Shown: positions 25,301-33,211 of the stretch, piece after piece
How positions within the stretch are numbered: position 1 is the stretch's first letter
How the letters are laid out: each line of letters starts with the position of its first letter
Assembly: GCF_011386835.1 (NCBI RefSeq)
Contig: NC_088800.1
Span: 87,907,481-87,971,480, forward strand
Reading direction: 5' to 3'
DNA: 64,000 nt
Source: Chrysemys picta bellii
Lineage: Eukaryota; Chordata; Testudines; Emydidae
Notes under the pieces: generated by a model
What the model was told of the DNA's origin: nothing
The model's input: only the letters and a program-made list of their open reading frames with translations
Database searches by the model: none
Translations under genes and position numbers: made by a program

Positions 25301-26497
25301 GAAACTGAAAGCACAAAACCAAAATTCCTGTTTTACAATGTACAGAGTTCACTACTGAGTCTACAGGGACTAGTGAATATGTAGTTAAATTTGGTGAAGG
25401 ATTTAGCCTTGAGAGATACTTTTCCCGCGCAGGCAAATATGTTATATAACATCCCCAAGAAAGGATGAAGTGGCAAATTTAACACTGCCAAAAAGGCATT
25501 ACTTTAAAACTGTCAATTGCAAATATGAATAAAGTTTTAAATATGCAATTCTAAAGACACTATTTTTGTAAAAGCCTTTTACATGTTTTTTGGTGAGGTT
25601 TAAATTGGTTTAACCCTTAATTTCTTTGTTTTTATTTGTGCTGTTTACACTATTAACATTATTTTAACATAACTTTCTATAGGGTATATGCTAGCCAGGA
25701 ATGTAGCTGTTTGTAAACTGCACATCTGTTAGTCAGATTTAACACTGCAATCTGGAACTAGTGACATGTTACTTCATGTGGGAAGGATCTACTCAGTTCC
25801 CCATTTAAAAAGCACACTTCTCTGAAATATTTCTGCCTACGTAACACCCTGACTACTGTAGTTCAAAGAAATTAAAGAAAATCTCCTTTTCATTCAGCTG
25901 TTACTCTGTATTTAGTCAGTTTTGCTTGTATATTTAGGCCCCACTCCTGAAATCAGATCTGTGCAAGTGAACCTCTGGTGCTGAAGTGGGCTGTAGTCCA
26001 CGAAAGCTTATGCTCTAATAAATTTGTTAGTCTCTAAGGTGCCACAAGTACTCCTGTTCTTTCTGGTGCTGATGTAGAGTTCTGAAGTCCTGGATTAGAG
26101 ACAAGGAAAACGAGAGAGATCCCAGTTTTAAATGGGTCAGCGTCAGCAATAACCTCAATGATCTGACCAACGTTTTCCTGAGTAAAAGAGGTCTTGGTAA
26201 GGCTAGGTGTGTACTACTGCTGAGGACACAATTTGCCTACAAAGTCAACATGTTACCTAACTGGTAGCTCTGGAAAGCACTTTGGGATACCCAGAATATG
26301 ATGGGTGCAATAGAAAACCCAATTTTACTCTGTTCTCTCATTCACTACACTATTGTTTTTCTCAGGAAATGAGACTAACCTTTATGGATTTCACAGCAGT
26401 CCCTGTGTAATGTTCTAGCCACCGACCCTTCCATTATTCCATGGGACATCAGCACCTGCAGGAACCGTCGATGACCATCAGTCATCTGGGTAGCCAT
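4220..26497 (-). CDS. NSMCE1: NSMCE1, SMC5/6 complex non-SMC element 1 (RING-like E3), complete
   Basis: NSE1 is the RING-like subunit of the SMC5/6 complex. It pairs with NSE3 (MAGE) and NSE4, promotes ubiquitination and supports DNA repair in the nucleus. Seven coding exons on the - strand, in order 26497-26380, 10652-10531, 9011-8934, 7433-7287, 6122-6006, 5101-4981 and 4305-4220, total 789 nt and 262 aa (human 266). All junctions are GT-AG and phases agree. The order is an N-terminal winged-helix part ([16 protein letters not shown]), a second winged-helix part ([17 protein letters not shown]) and then the variant [20 protein letters not shown] and [13 protein letters not shown], with all zinc ligands present. 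The tail is basic and Ser/Arg-rich, ending GTRRR. The start is the first ATG after a clear acceptor at 26510-26511, so exon 1 is non-coding and probably lies in the CpG island near 28930-29060. The first coding intron is about 15.7 kb and full of repeats. I see no coding defect. Confidence 0.96.
4724..4921. mobile_element. mariner-type MITE with TA target duplication
   Basis: The ends are inverted repeats: cacctctacccc on the left and gggtagagatg on the right. They are flanked by TA at 4722-4723 and 4922-4923. Inside, cgcgttata motifs occur on both sides of a GC-rich core. It sits in the last NSMCE1 intron. Confidence 0.75.
4981..5101 (-). CDS. NSMCE1: NSMCE1 coding exon 6 (RING core)
   Basis: 121 nt, from [15 protein letters not shown] to [13 protein letters not shown] plus one base. 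It supplies the remaining Cys/His ligands of the variant RING. The acceptor is atttcag and the donor gtagca. A mariner-type MITE lies about 60 bp into the following intron. Confidence 0.96.
6006..6122 (-). CDS. NSMCE1: NSMCE1 coding exon 5 (start of RING)
   Basis: 117 nt, 39 codons, from [19 protein letters not shown] to [12 protein letters not shown]. It contains the first CxxC zinc pair. The acceptor is cccttag and the donor gtaaca. Confidence 0.95.
7287..7433 (-). CDS. NSMCE1: NSMCE1 coding exon 4
   Basis: 147 nt, 49 codons, starting [19 protein letters not shown] and ending LVQEKWLSE. This is the second winged-helix region with a Lys-rich [15 protein letters not shown] helix. The acceptor is ttctgcag and the donor gtaatt. 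Confidence 0.96.
8028..8125. mobile_element. possible decayed MITE
   Basis: The ends resemble the 'ggtctacactg' type MITE terminus (left near 8031, inverted near 8107), as in better copies elsewhere in the window. It is short and diverged. Confidence 0.35.
8934..9011 (-). CDS. NSMCE1: NSMCE1 coding exon 3
   Basis: 78 nt, 26 codons in phase 0: [20 protein letters not shown] and then ELFRKT. The acceptor is tttatag and the donor gtaagt. Confidence 0.95.
9455..9560 (-). repeat. MIR SINE fragment
   Basis: The tract ttttacacatgggaaaatgg followed by ggtcaaggttgcacagagca is the reverse complement of the MIR core and 3' region. It is old and diverged, in NSMCE1 intron 2. Confidence 0.6.
10183..10385. 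mobile_element. GC-rich hAT MITE with exact 8-bp duplication
   Basis: It begins cagg and ends cctg, with imperfect terminal inverted repeats. It is flanked by ttgatatg at 10175-10182 and again at 10386-10393. The 8-bp duplication and CAG/CTG-like ends mark a hAT non-autonomous element of 203 bp, in NSMCE1 coding intron 1. Confidence 0.85.
10531..10652 (-). CDS. NSMCE1: NSMCE1 coding exon 2
   Basis: 122 nt. Its first two bases complete a split Val codon. It then encodes [15 protein letters not shown] through [12 protein letters not shown], matching the KLEDFIN and EDDGRPIYAL blocks of the family. The acceptor is tttccag and the donor gtaagt. Confidence 0.95.
10820..11150 (-). mobile_element. 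L2-like LINE 3' end
   Basis: The blocks cccattgtgctaagtactgt, ccagcgaactcacaatctag and catggcagaggtgagt match in order the 3' region of the longer L2 copy at 17820-19484, in the same orientation. Confidence 0.7.
12162..13118. mobile_element. Penelope-like element inserted as an inverted dimer
   Basis: Two 5'-truncated copies of the same 3' end lie head to head: the left arm on the - strand (about 12162-12700) and the right arm on the + strand (about 12701-13118). The left arm encodes a GIY-YIG endonuclease tail ([31 protein letters not shown]). The right arm lacks roughly 90 bp of that region. The whole unit is flanked by one 13-bp duplication, catttaatataca, at 12149-12161 and 13119-13131, so it entered as one piece. 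GIY-YIG endonucleases are the hallmark of Penelope-like retroelements. Confidence 0.85.
13360..13500 (+). mobile_element. possible L2-like 3' tail
   Basis: The tract agattgtaaaatccttggag and following text resemble the reversed form of the L2 tails at 10820 and 17820. Short and diverged. Confidence 0.4.
14352..15414. other. NSMCE1 intron sequence, nothing recognised
   Basis: AT-rich intron DNA with short poly-A runs. No exon or clear repeat is seen. Confidence 0.4.
15415..15560 (-). mobile_element. L2-like LINE 3' tail
   Basis: ggtggtgcctagggaccaac, followed by gtttgtacagtgcc and agagcttacaatctaa, are the blocks of the L2-type tail seen at 17820. Confidence 0.65.
16600..16700 (+). mobile_element. 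possible L2-like 3' tail
   Basis: agttcttcagggaagaacta followed by gaggagcctagcacac is the L2-type tail in the opposite orientation. Diverged. Confidence 0.4.
17820..19484 (-). mobile_element. L2-type LINE copy, 5'-truncated, RT active site mutated
   Basis: The - strand encodes RT blocks in order: [19 protein letters not shown] (about 19370-19300), [31 protein letters not shown] and [10 protein letters not shown]. The catalytic YADD motif reads YAND, and the frame is broken between blocks, so it is inactive. A short GC-rich insertion with repeated cggagctggagc interrupts it near 19125-19200. The 3' tail (17820-17990) has the agagcttacaatctaag block. A hAT MITE abuts its 5' end. Confidence 0.85.
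19493..19866. mobile_element. non-autonomous hAT element
   Basis: Terminal inverted repeats agtggttctcaa and ttgagagccact. The 8-bp flanks ggttaaaa (19485-19492) and gcttaaaa (19867-19874) differ at one base. The AT-rich interior has no coding capacity. Confidence 0.8.
20440..20570 (-). mobile_element. L2-like 3' tail, diverged
   Basis: gatctcagccccactaagag and ccccaaaagcttacaaaat follow the order of the other L2-type tails in this window. Confidence 0.5.
20642..21366. mobile_element. LTR-like repeat, unclassified
   Basis: It begins tgtgatggag and ends ccccattgca, the TG...CA ends of an LTR, and has the low-coding, purine-rich text of solo LTRs. No clear target duplication was found, so the class is uncertain. 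Confidence 0.35.
21995..22017. repeat. (TA)n microsatellite
   Basis: An uninterrupted TA dinucleotide run of about 11 units inside NSMCE1 intron 1. Confidence 0.9.
22771..22920 (-). mobile_element. tRNA-derived SINE with CR1-like tail (left arm)
   Basis: Read on the - strand it starts with a pol III A box (tagctcagtggtttga) and B box (gttgtgagttcaatcc). It continues into a CR1-like tail ending with the AGGTCCCTTCCAACC block. It is head to head with the next entry. Confidence 0.85.
22921..23067 (+). mobile_element. tRNA-derived SINE with CR1-like tail (right arm)
   Basis: Same family as the left arm and nearly its perfect reverse complement: A box agctcagtggtttgagc, B box gttgtgagttcaatcc, tail ggtcccttccaaccctgata. 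The two arms could fold into a hairpin of about 150 bp. Confidence 0.87.
23936..24217. mobile_element. MITE interrupted by a Penelope foldback
   Basis: Outer ends ggcttgcctacatgggg and gtgtagacaaaccca are inverted. The text in between (ttaagttaaaccacaaaata) is of the same MITE type. The Penelope foldback at 24031-24143 sits inside. Confidence 0.5.
24031..24143. mobile_element. Penelope-like foldback (short inverted dimer)
   Basis: The left arm reads the Penelope 3' end on the - strand (gtgttagtctgtatccgc). The right arm repeats part of it on the + strand (gttagtctctaaggtgcc). The arms meet at aacaaatttgtt. It is flanked by catggggt at 24023-24030 and 24144-24151. Confidence 0.75.
24490..24800 (-). 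mobile_element. non-LTR retrotransposon C-terminal fragment
   Basis: The - strand encodes [17 protein letters not shown] and later [16 protein letters not shown], a tail typical of several vertebrate LINE ORF2 proteins. Upstream, [16 protein letters not shown] continues it in another frame, showing a frameshift. Clade not assigned. Confidence 0.65.
24846..25970. other. NSMCE1 intron sequence, nothing recognised
   Basis: AT-rich sequence without recognised exons or RNA genes. A weak palindromic repeat may lie near 24880-24990. Confidence 0.4.
25985..26061 (+). mobile_element. Penelope-like 3' end, single orientation
   Basis: Contains gtccacgaaagcttatgc and taaatttgttagtctctaag, ending cctgttcttt. 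Flanked by an 11-bp duplication tctggtgctga at 25974-25984 and 26062-26072. Confidence 0.82.
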
Positions 26498-26509
26498 TGA
26501 AATGTTACA
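26380..26509 (-). CDS. NSMCE1: NSMCE1 first coding exon (CDS 26497-26380)
   Basis: The exon begins after acceptor cctag (26510-26511 on the - strand), has 12 nt of 5' UTR, then ATG at 26497-26495. It encodes [14 protein letters not shown] to EIHK plus one base of the next codon, followed by donor gttagt. It covers the conserved FLQxLMxHG start of NSE1. Confidence 0.93.
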
Positions 26510-26740
26510 CTAGGTTTAGAAAGCTGCAGAAGGAATAAACTGGAATTAGATGCACACATTCAAGCAAAATATTTATCTATACGCACATTTGTAAATACCT
26601 TCTATCAAATCAATCCAGATCAGATACTGAAGAAAGAAAAATAAGTTCCCAACAGCACAAATTACTTTGATCTTTATATAAGATTCCAAATGAGATTTCA
26701 ATTTCACAGGTACCTTTAGGAATTCCACATATAACTTTAG

Positions 26741-26878
26741 GTTTCAGAGTAGCAGCCGTGTTAGTCTGTATCCGCAAAAAGAAGAACAGGAGTACTTGTG
26801 GCACCTTAGAGACTAACAAATTTCCTTTCCAAATTTGTTAGTCTCTAAGGTGCCACAAGTACTCCTGTTCTTCTTTTT
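26741..26878. mobile_element. Penelope-like foldback with 14-bp duplication
   Basis: The left arm is the Penelope 3' end on the - strand, beginning gtttcagagtagcagccgtg. The right arm is its + strand partner ending tgttcttcttttt. Arms of about 45 bp are perfect around a short tcctttcc loop. Flanked by acatataactttag at 26727-26740 and 26879-26892. Confidence 0.88.
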
Positions 26879-27028
26879 ACATATAACTTTAGTTAGTTTT
26901 AATCCTATCCCCCCTTCCTGGAAAAAGTGAACATACCAGTGAGAGAAGAAATTATATTAAGGCAAACAAGCATATTCATGAAGTTTTAGCTCAGAATGCA
27001 CATAGGGCTTAATGTCGATGCTCTAGAG

Positions 27029-27180
27029 CAGTGGTTCTCAAACTTTTGTACTGGTGACCCCTTTTACATAGCAATCCTCTGTGTGCGATCCCCCCCCCTT
27101 ATAAACTAAAAACACTTTTTTATATATTTAACACCATTATAAATGCTGGAGGCAAAGCGGGGTTTGGAGTGGAGGCTGAC
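27029..27180 (+). mobile_element. truncated hAT-type element, left end
   Basis: Starts cagtggttctcaaactttt, the same terminus class as the 19493 element, followed by ggtgacccct-like text. The right terminus is missing; another repeat follows directly. Confidence 0.6.
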
Positions 27181-27252
27181 TAGGGTGACCAGACGTCCCG
27201 ATTTTATCGGGACTGTCCCGATATTTCCTTGTTTGTCCCGCGTCCCGACCGA
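27181..27252. mobile_element. short DNA-transposon fragment
   Basis: Begins tagggtgaccagacgtcccg with internal gactgtcccgatat text, a common turtle MITE start. Truncated. Confidence 0.5.
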
Positions 27253-28009
27253 CATTAAATCCTGAACTGTTTAATTTTCTTTAGCATTGGCACATGGAAT
27301 ACTGTTTCTACTCCCTGGCCTTTCTAACCAATGCCAAATGCCGCCAGAGGAAACAATACGCTGTAAGACTGAAGTGGCCTTTGCACCAAAAACAGAACTT
27401 GTAACTTCTCTATTCACACCACACAGATGTAAGAGCTCAGTTACTCTCCAAACTCTCAAAGCTATCACCAGCCAGAGGGTATACTGCCGGGGGCATAGTC
27501 TTACAAACAGCTTTAGGGACTGGATGAAAAGAAAATTCATAAAAGGTTTATGGTGTGTTTGGGGCTCATTCTCTCTTTAAAGTGAATTGACCAAAACCTA
27601 CTGCAGCCCACTCTATCCAAAGCTTCATCTGCCCCCTGCCAACAGCCACTGTGCTCCCCTGGAGATTCTGTCAGAGGTAACAGTTCAGACTCTGTGATGT
27701 TTTGACTCTTGACTGACTGGGGCACCCACTTAAAGCCAGTTGTGACATGGTTGCTTTCCATGCTGTGAAATGATTTGAGATCCACCAAATTCATGTCACC
27801 CTCGGCAAAAAAAAGAGTCCTCCGATGGAGGTAACTTTCAGTCACTACTGCCCAGGGCTGGAGTATTATTAAGATGGCATGTGAGGCCCAGCCCCAGGCA
27901 CGCAGCTGGCATGGGAAATGCTGAGGTTCCTCCTGCCCACTTGGTATTTCAGGTCTCATGCACATGTGCCCTTGACTTTAAATTCTAAATGAGGGAATTA
28001 ATATTTTAC

Positions 28010-28905
28010 CCTGAACCTACCCCCTCCAATGCCCTCCCCACAACTTACCCTGCCCCCAACCTACCTACCCCACCTCCTTCCACTCCCCACATCCTACCCT
28101 ACCCCCACCCAATGCCCTCCCCACGACTTACCCTGCCACCTACCTACCCCACCTCCTTCCACTCCCCACATCCTACCCTACCCCCTCCCAATGCCTCCCC
28201 ACGACTTACCCTGCCACCTACCTACCCCACCTCCTTCCACTCCCCACATCCTACCCTACCCCCTCCCAATGCCCTCCCCACAACTTACCCTGCCACCTAC
28301 CTACCCCACCTCCTTCCACTCCCCACATCCTACCCTACCCCCACCCAATGCCCTCCCCACGACTTACCCTGCCACCTACCTACCCCACCTCCTTCCACTC
28401 CCCACATCCTACCCTACCCCCTCCCAATGCCTCCCCACGACTTACCCTGCCCCCAACCTACCTACCCCACCTCCTCCCACTCCCCACAACCTACCTTCCC
28501 CACAACTTACCCTGCCCCAACCTACCTACCCCACAACCTACCCTCCCCACAACTTACCTTGCCCCAACCTACCTACCCCACAACCTACCCTACCCCCTCC
28601 CCACAACTTACCCTGCCCCCAACCTACCCCACCTCCTTCCACTCCCCACATCCTACCCTACCCCCTCCCAATGCCCTCCCCATGACTTACCCTGCCCCCA
28701 ACCTACCTACCCCACCTCCTCCCACTCCCCACAACCTACCTTCCCCACAACTTACCCTGCCCCAACCTACCTACCCCACAACCTACCCTCTCCACAACTT
28801 ACCTTGCCCCAACCTACCCCACCTCCTTCCACTCCCCACATCCTACCCTCCCCCCTCCCCACAACTTACCCTCCTCCCACCTCCCAAGTCCAACCTCCCC
28901 CCCTC
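28010..28905. repeat. C-rich ~79-bp minisatellite
   Basis: The + strand is almost entirely C, T and A, with only isolated G. Units begin aatgcc(c)tccccac at 28028, 28111, 28190, 28268, 28347 and 28426 (spacing 83, 79, 78, 79 and 79 bp) and again at 28670 after a rearranged higher-order stretch. Internal blocks are acttaccctgcc, acctacctaccccacctcc and ccacatcctaccctacccc. The open frames through it (up to about 320 codons of Pro, Thr and Leu) are a by-product of low complexity, not genes. Confidence 0.95.
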
Positions 28906-28929
28906 CCCACGACCCAACCTGCCCCCTCC

Positions 28930-29060
28930 CCCCGCTCACCCCTTCCTGCCCTGATTGGCCCGGCGCTCTTCCCTTTTCGGGCGGGACTCGAGGATTCGGC
29001 GCTCGCCGCTGTCGCCTGCTGACATCGATGACGCGGCTGGTCTGAGTCCGCCTCGTCCCC
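28930..29060 (-). promoter_or_regulatory. CpG-island core promoter, probably NSMCE1
   Basis: The only balanced, CpG-dense non-repetitive stretch between the two minisatellites. It has an inverted CCAAT box (ctgattggcccgg, about 28951-28963), a GC box-like ttttcgggcggga and the palindromic CRE-like tgacatcgatgacg at about 29022-29035. On the - strand, ggtgagcg gives a possible splice donor (exon end 28940) for the non-coding NSMCE1 exon 1. Whether IL4R also starts here on the + strand is not shown by the sequence. Confidence 0.6.
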
Positions 29061-29580
29061 GACAACAGCCCCTCCCGCGCCGCTACTCCCCCCGCCTCCC
29101 CCCACCCCGCGCGCTGCCCCGCCCCCTCCCACAACCCCTCCCGCGCCGCTACTCCCCCCACCCCGCGCGCTGCCCCGCCCCCTCCCACAACCCCTCCCGC
29201 GCCGCTACTCCCCCCGCCTCCCCCCACCCCGCGCGCTGCCCCCTCCCTCCAACAACCCCTCCCACGCCGCTACTCCCTCCGCCTCCCCCACCGTTACCCC
29301 TCCCCCTCCCACAACACCTCCCGCGCCGCTACTCCCACCGGTGCTACCCCTCCCCCAACATCCCCCCCACCCCGCGCGCTGCTCCCTCCCACAACCCCTC
29401 CCGCGCCGCTACTCCCCCCGCCTCCCCCCACCGTTACCCCTCCCACAACCCCTCCCGCGCCGCCACTCCCCCCGGTGCTACCCCTCCCCCAACATCCCCC
29501 CCACCCCGCGCGCTGCTCCCTCCCTCCAACAACCCCTCCCGCGCCGCTACTCCTGCCGGCGCTACCCCTCCCCCCTCAAC
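29060..29580. repeat. CpG-rich minisatellite (~55-65 bp units)
   Basis: Repeated blocks acaacccctcccgcgccgct, actccccccgcctcccccc and accccgcgcgctgc recur at variable spacing (starts near 29131, 29187 and 29252). It carries most of the CpG sites of the island. Confidence 0.9.
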
Positions 29581-29960
29581 AATCCCCCCACCATTACCCC
29601 ACCCCTGCTGCCCCCCCCGCCACCCTCTGCCTCCCCCTCCCCTTCTAACAATTTACCCCATCCCGTGCTGCCCCTCCCCCCACCACCCGCAACAACCCCC
29701 CAATGCCACCCTCCCCCTCTAACAATCCCCCCACCACTATCCTGGTCTGCATTGCCCCTCCTCCTGACGACCTCCAACAACCTCTCCCCCTTCGCCACTC
29801 TCAACATCCCCCTCCTCACCACTAACCTGCCCTGCACTGCCCCTCCCACCTCCAAGAATCCCCCCCCCCCCAGCACTGCCAGCCCCACCCAGCATCCTCC
29901 CTGCCCAGTGTTCTCCTGCCTCCCCCTCAGTTCCTGGCACTGCCCGTCCCCTTGAGCATT
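29580..29960. repeat. decaying C-rich tract
   Basis: A continuation of the array with CpG lost: blocks such as acaatccccccaccac and ccaacaacctctcccc, still with strong C over G bias on the + strand. Confidence 0.75.
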
Positions 29961-30535
29961 CCTACAGCTACCAGCCCCCTGGCGCAGTAGCCTCTCCGCT
30001 ACAGCCCTTGGGTATCTCTCACACCTTCACCTCCATGCCCCAAGCCCTCCTGCGGTTCCCTGCTGCCCATGGCCTGGCAGCTGGGCAGGGAGATGGACTG
30101 CATGATCTCACCAGGCTTTTCATTTCTAGGTGCTGTGGTCTGGCACTTGCCTCACTGCTGCAGGCCATTGCGGGTGCTGTGTGCTATTGTGGCTATGCTG
30201 CTGTGGGCGCCTCAGGCCATCATTATGCTGCTGTGGGCCATTCTGGGCATTACTGCAGGCCATCACAGTCATGGTTGCTATGAGCCATCCCAGCTATCAA
30301 GATCAGTTGGAGTATTTTTGCTTACAGTTCCTAGCTCTGAACATTGGGTGAAGGCCCTTGGCTGAAATTCATCCCTCACTATTGGTCCTAGGGAATTAGA
30401 GTCTGTTACCTTGAGAGTAAAAGTTAGAAACCTTTTCTCTTGGGGTGTCAGTTGATTCTCCCAGCCCCTTTCTAGGAACACAGGGTCAGATCATGCACTG
30501 AACCATGCTGCCCACTTTTTGGCACTTGAGTGACT
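29961..30535. other. sequence right of the C-rich tract, nothing recognised
   Basis: Contains a short imperfect repeat of gctgtgggc and gggcat-like text (30200-30260). No exon or gene recognised. Confidence 0.35.
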
Positions 30536-30745
30536 ATGGCCTCCATCTACACTGCAAAGTGCTCACATTAGCAGCTCGAGTTTTAGCAGCACTTCACCCT
30601 TAGTCTGTAACTCCTGACTGGCCAGCCTACTTGAGTTAAAAGCACCACCACGTTCAAGGTAAGGGGTCTGTGTGTAGATTGGACTTGAATTGGGGCAATA
30701 TCCAGGTGTAACATAAGTTAACTTTGCATTGAAGAAAAGCCCATT
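30536..30745. mobile_element. possible MITE
   Basis: ctacactgcaaagt near 30550 and aactttgcattgaag near 30720 form inverted ends like those of other MITEs in this window. Diverged, no clear duplication. Confidence 0.35.
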
Positions 30746-30954
30746 GTTAGAGTGTAGTTTATGTCAATGGACTTTGGGGAGCTAATGCTGTATTGTAACT
30801 GTCTACAGCCAAACACATATTTTCTTCAGACTTTCTAATAAGTAATATCTCAGGGCAGAGAATATGCATCAGAAAGTTCAGCCCCAAAAGGCTTATCTGA
30901 GAATGTTATAGACCACTGAACACACCGGCTTACAATGGGAGGTGCTGTATCTGA

Positions 30955-31030
30955 TTTATAGAATCATAAAACCATAGGGTTAGCAGGGACCGCAAGGGTC
31001 ATCTAGTCTAACCCCCTGCCAAGATGCAGG
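30955..31030 (-). mobile_element. CR1 3' terminal fragment
   Basis: agaatcataaaaccataggg followed by gggaccgcaagggtcatcta is the reverse complement of the CR1 3' end. Confidence 0.7.
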
Positions 31031-33211
31031 ATTTGTTTAATATAAAAATAAGTGAATTCTGCAAGAATAAACAGAAATTGCAAAACCTGGTGTGAAGAGT
31101 GCTGAGTAAAGCTAAATATCCAACTTGTACACTGAAAATCTCAAAAGTGTTGCATGAGGTTTTAGCTGTCTGACATCTACAGAGGTAAGGGTGTCACATG
31201 GCTTCTGCTCACCATTTTGAGAATATGGGGTTAGTTTCCAGGGCACTGATTGTAAATGAAATGCCACAGGTCTGTGAGCTGCTTTTTAAAATCACAAAAC
31301 GTATCTAACTTGTCTAGGGCCATGCTCGTGAAGGGGAAGGAAAGAGGGAATGCTAGCATTGGTGAGAACTGAGCCCCACGTGGGGAGGAGAATAAAAGAA
31401 GGAAGCTGCCTGCTCTGTGGGTGTTTCCATTGAGTCACAAATTATTTCCTTCTGCCTGCTCTGTGGTGTCATTGCTGGGAACTCTGTTGAGTAGGACTGT
31501 ACCATGTAAAAGAAGAAGACGTTTGTTTGCCAAAGGTAAATGAGTGGGCTGGGAATGCAAATTCCACTCTGCTTAGGAGAGTGCATTTAATAAGGAAATA
31601 TGCAATAATTTTTACCCATTTTGAAAGAAACAAGTTCGTACAGTGCCTGCTATGAAAATGAAGAACGGAGTAGAACAGTGCTTCCCACTCACTGGCTTGG
31701 GACAAAGTTACCTGATAACAAAATTCACTCTCCAGCCCTGAAAATGAAGATTGGTTCAGGCAAGTTATACCAAAGAGCTTCCACCCCCACCTCTCTCTGT
31801 CTTATATTTAGCTGAAGAAAATTTTTACTTTTATCTGATTACTTGCTAAGAAGAGTTGTGTTGTGAACTGTATGTTTTACTGGCTTGACTTGTATTTACA
31901 TTTATCTTCGCTGAAAGTATAGAAAGCTATTCGATTTTTCTCCTACATATTGAATGCCCAACTTTCCTCTACTGGTAACTGGAGGAGTCATACTATTTGT
32001 CTTTCTTATCAGCACTTCGATCAATATGCTGTAGCTGGAATTGTTTGAAAAAGGTTTCATTAGAGTTACTCGCTTGTTAGAATTGGATACAAGTACCACA
32101 GGAAAGAATTAATAGAATTCCAGTTACTTTTACTGAACGTTCCCTTATCTTTCCTAGGGCTTATATAGCAATACTGATCACATCTGAGAACAGGAGATAT
32201 ATCAGAATATGAAAGGTGGTGTAAATGTAGAAGAGCAGTTTTAGATGACTGACTAAGGAAGCTTCATGTAGTCTAAATACTGAAAACTTCTCGCAGATGT
32301 TAATGAAATTCAGCTTTATCTCCAACTCCTGTCAGAATTAAACTATTTAAAAAGGAAGTTTTGAGGCTAGACAAACGTTGCTGTTGGCAGAAACCCATTT
32401 TTCTTTCTTATTGTTATTTAACCCAGAGAAGCCTGTTGAAATCTTTTCTATTCCATATCAAAACTGAAAATTCAAGAAGATATGTCACCATGAAAACCTC
32501 CTCACAGATACCTCCTGCAAGTTCCCCTATGTGAGACCACTCTACCCAGGGCCCTGAGTATTCAGCAATCATAGAATTTGCTGTAGAATTCACCTCTTGC
32601 TGAAGAATTGTTTCCAGAATCTCGGATTTCATTTTTTTAAAGAATTACATTTCTAGTCCTTATGACTGCGAAGGAAACATCAAAAGTGTGAATGGATGGC
32701 TGTCTAAGTCTGCAAAGAGCCAGCAGCAATAGCTCTGAGAGGAGTGAATTGTCCTAGTTATTTCAGTCAGGGACCTTTGGACTCAGATTGTGCAGAAATG
32801 GTACGTAGCATTTGTCACGCTGTCTGCAGTGGTTCACGACGGTGAGTGTCAACCTCAGGGTAGATGGTCAAAAAGCAGGGCAGGGACCTGGTGGTATGGT
32901 CTATAATGAGATTTCATCAACCCAGTAACAAATGTGAACTCCTGAAGCACTGTAACAGTCTTACCAGGGAGTCACAAAGTCCCCTTGGGCACTCCCGTCT
33001 ATCTTGCTACCAAGGCAAGCTTAACTCTGTGATAAATGGTTGCTTTACTCCAAAAATAACAAAATATTCAGGTTGCTTCCATCCTGGAGACTGGTCATTT
33101 ACCCCAGGTCAATCTGTGCCTCAGATCTCACACCAAAGACAGTGCTTGTAGCTAATCCCATAGTAAACAAACTAAGGATTTATTAACCAGAAAAAAGAAA
33201 TGAAAGAGTTG
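31031..33211. other. intergenic or 5'-intronic sequence, nothing recognised
   Basis: About 2.2 kb with no recognised exon, RNA gene or well-defined repeat. It may be part of a long IL4R 5' intron if IL4R starts in the CpG island. Confidence 0.35.

Noticed and set aside
28010..28905. Interstitial telomere repeat (CCCTA-like)
   Set aside because: The motif is ccctaccc and acctacc within a 79-bp unit, not (CCCTAA)n.
27989..29722. Long Pro/Thr/Leu-rich open frames (up to about 320 codons) in the C-rich tract
   Set aside because: All frames on both strands stay open because the DNA is low complexity and G-poor. Repeat units drift in length without respect for codons, and there is no splice or start context.
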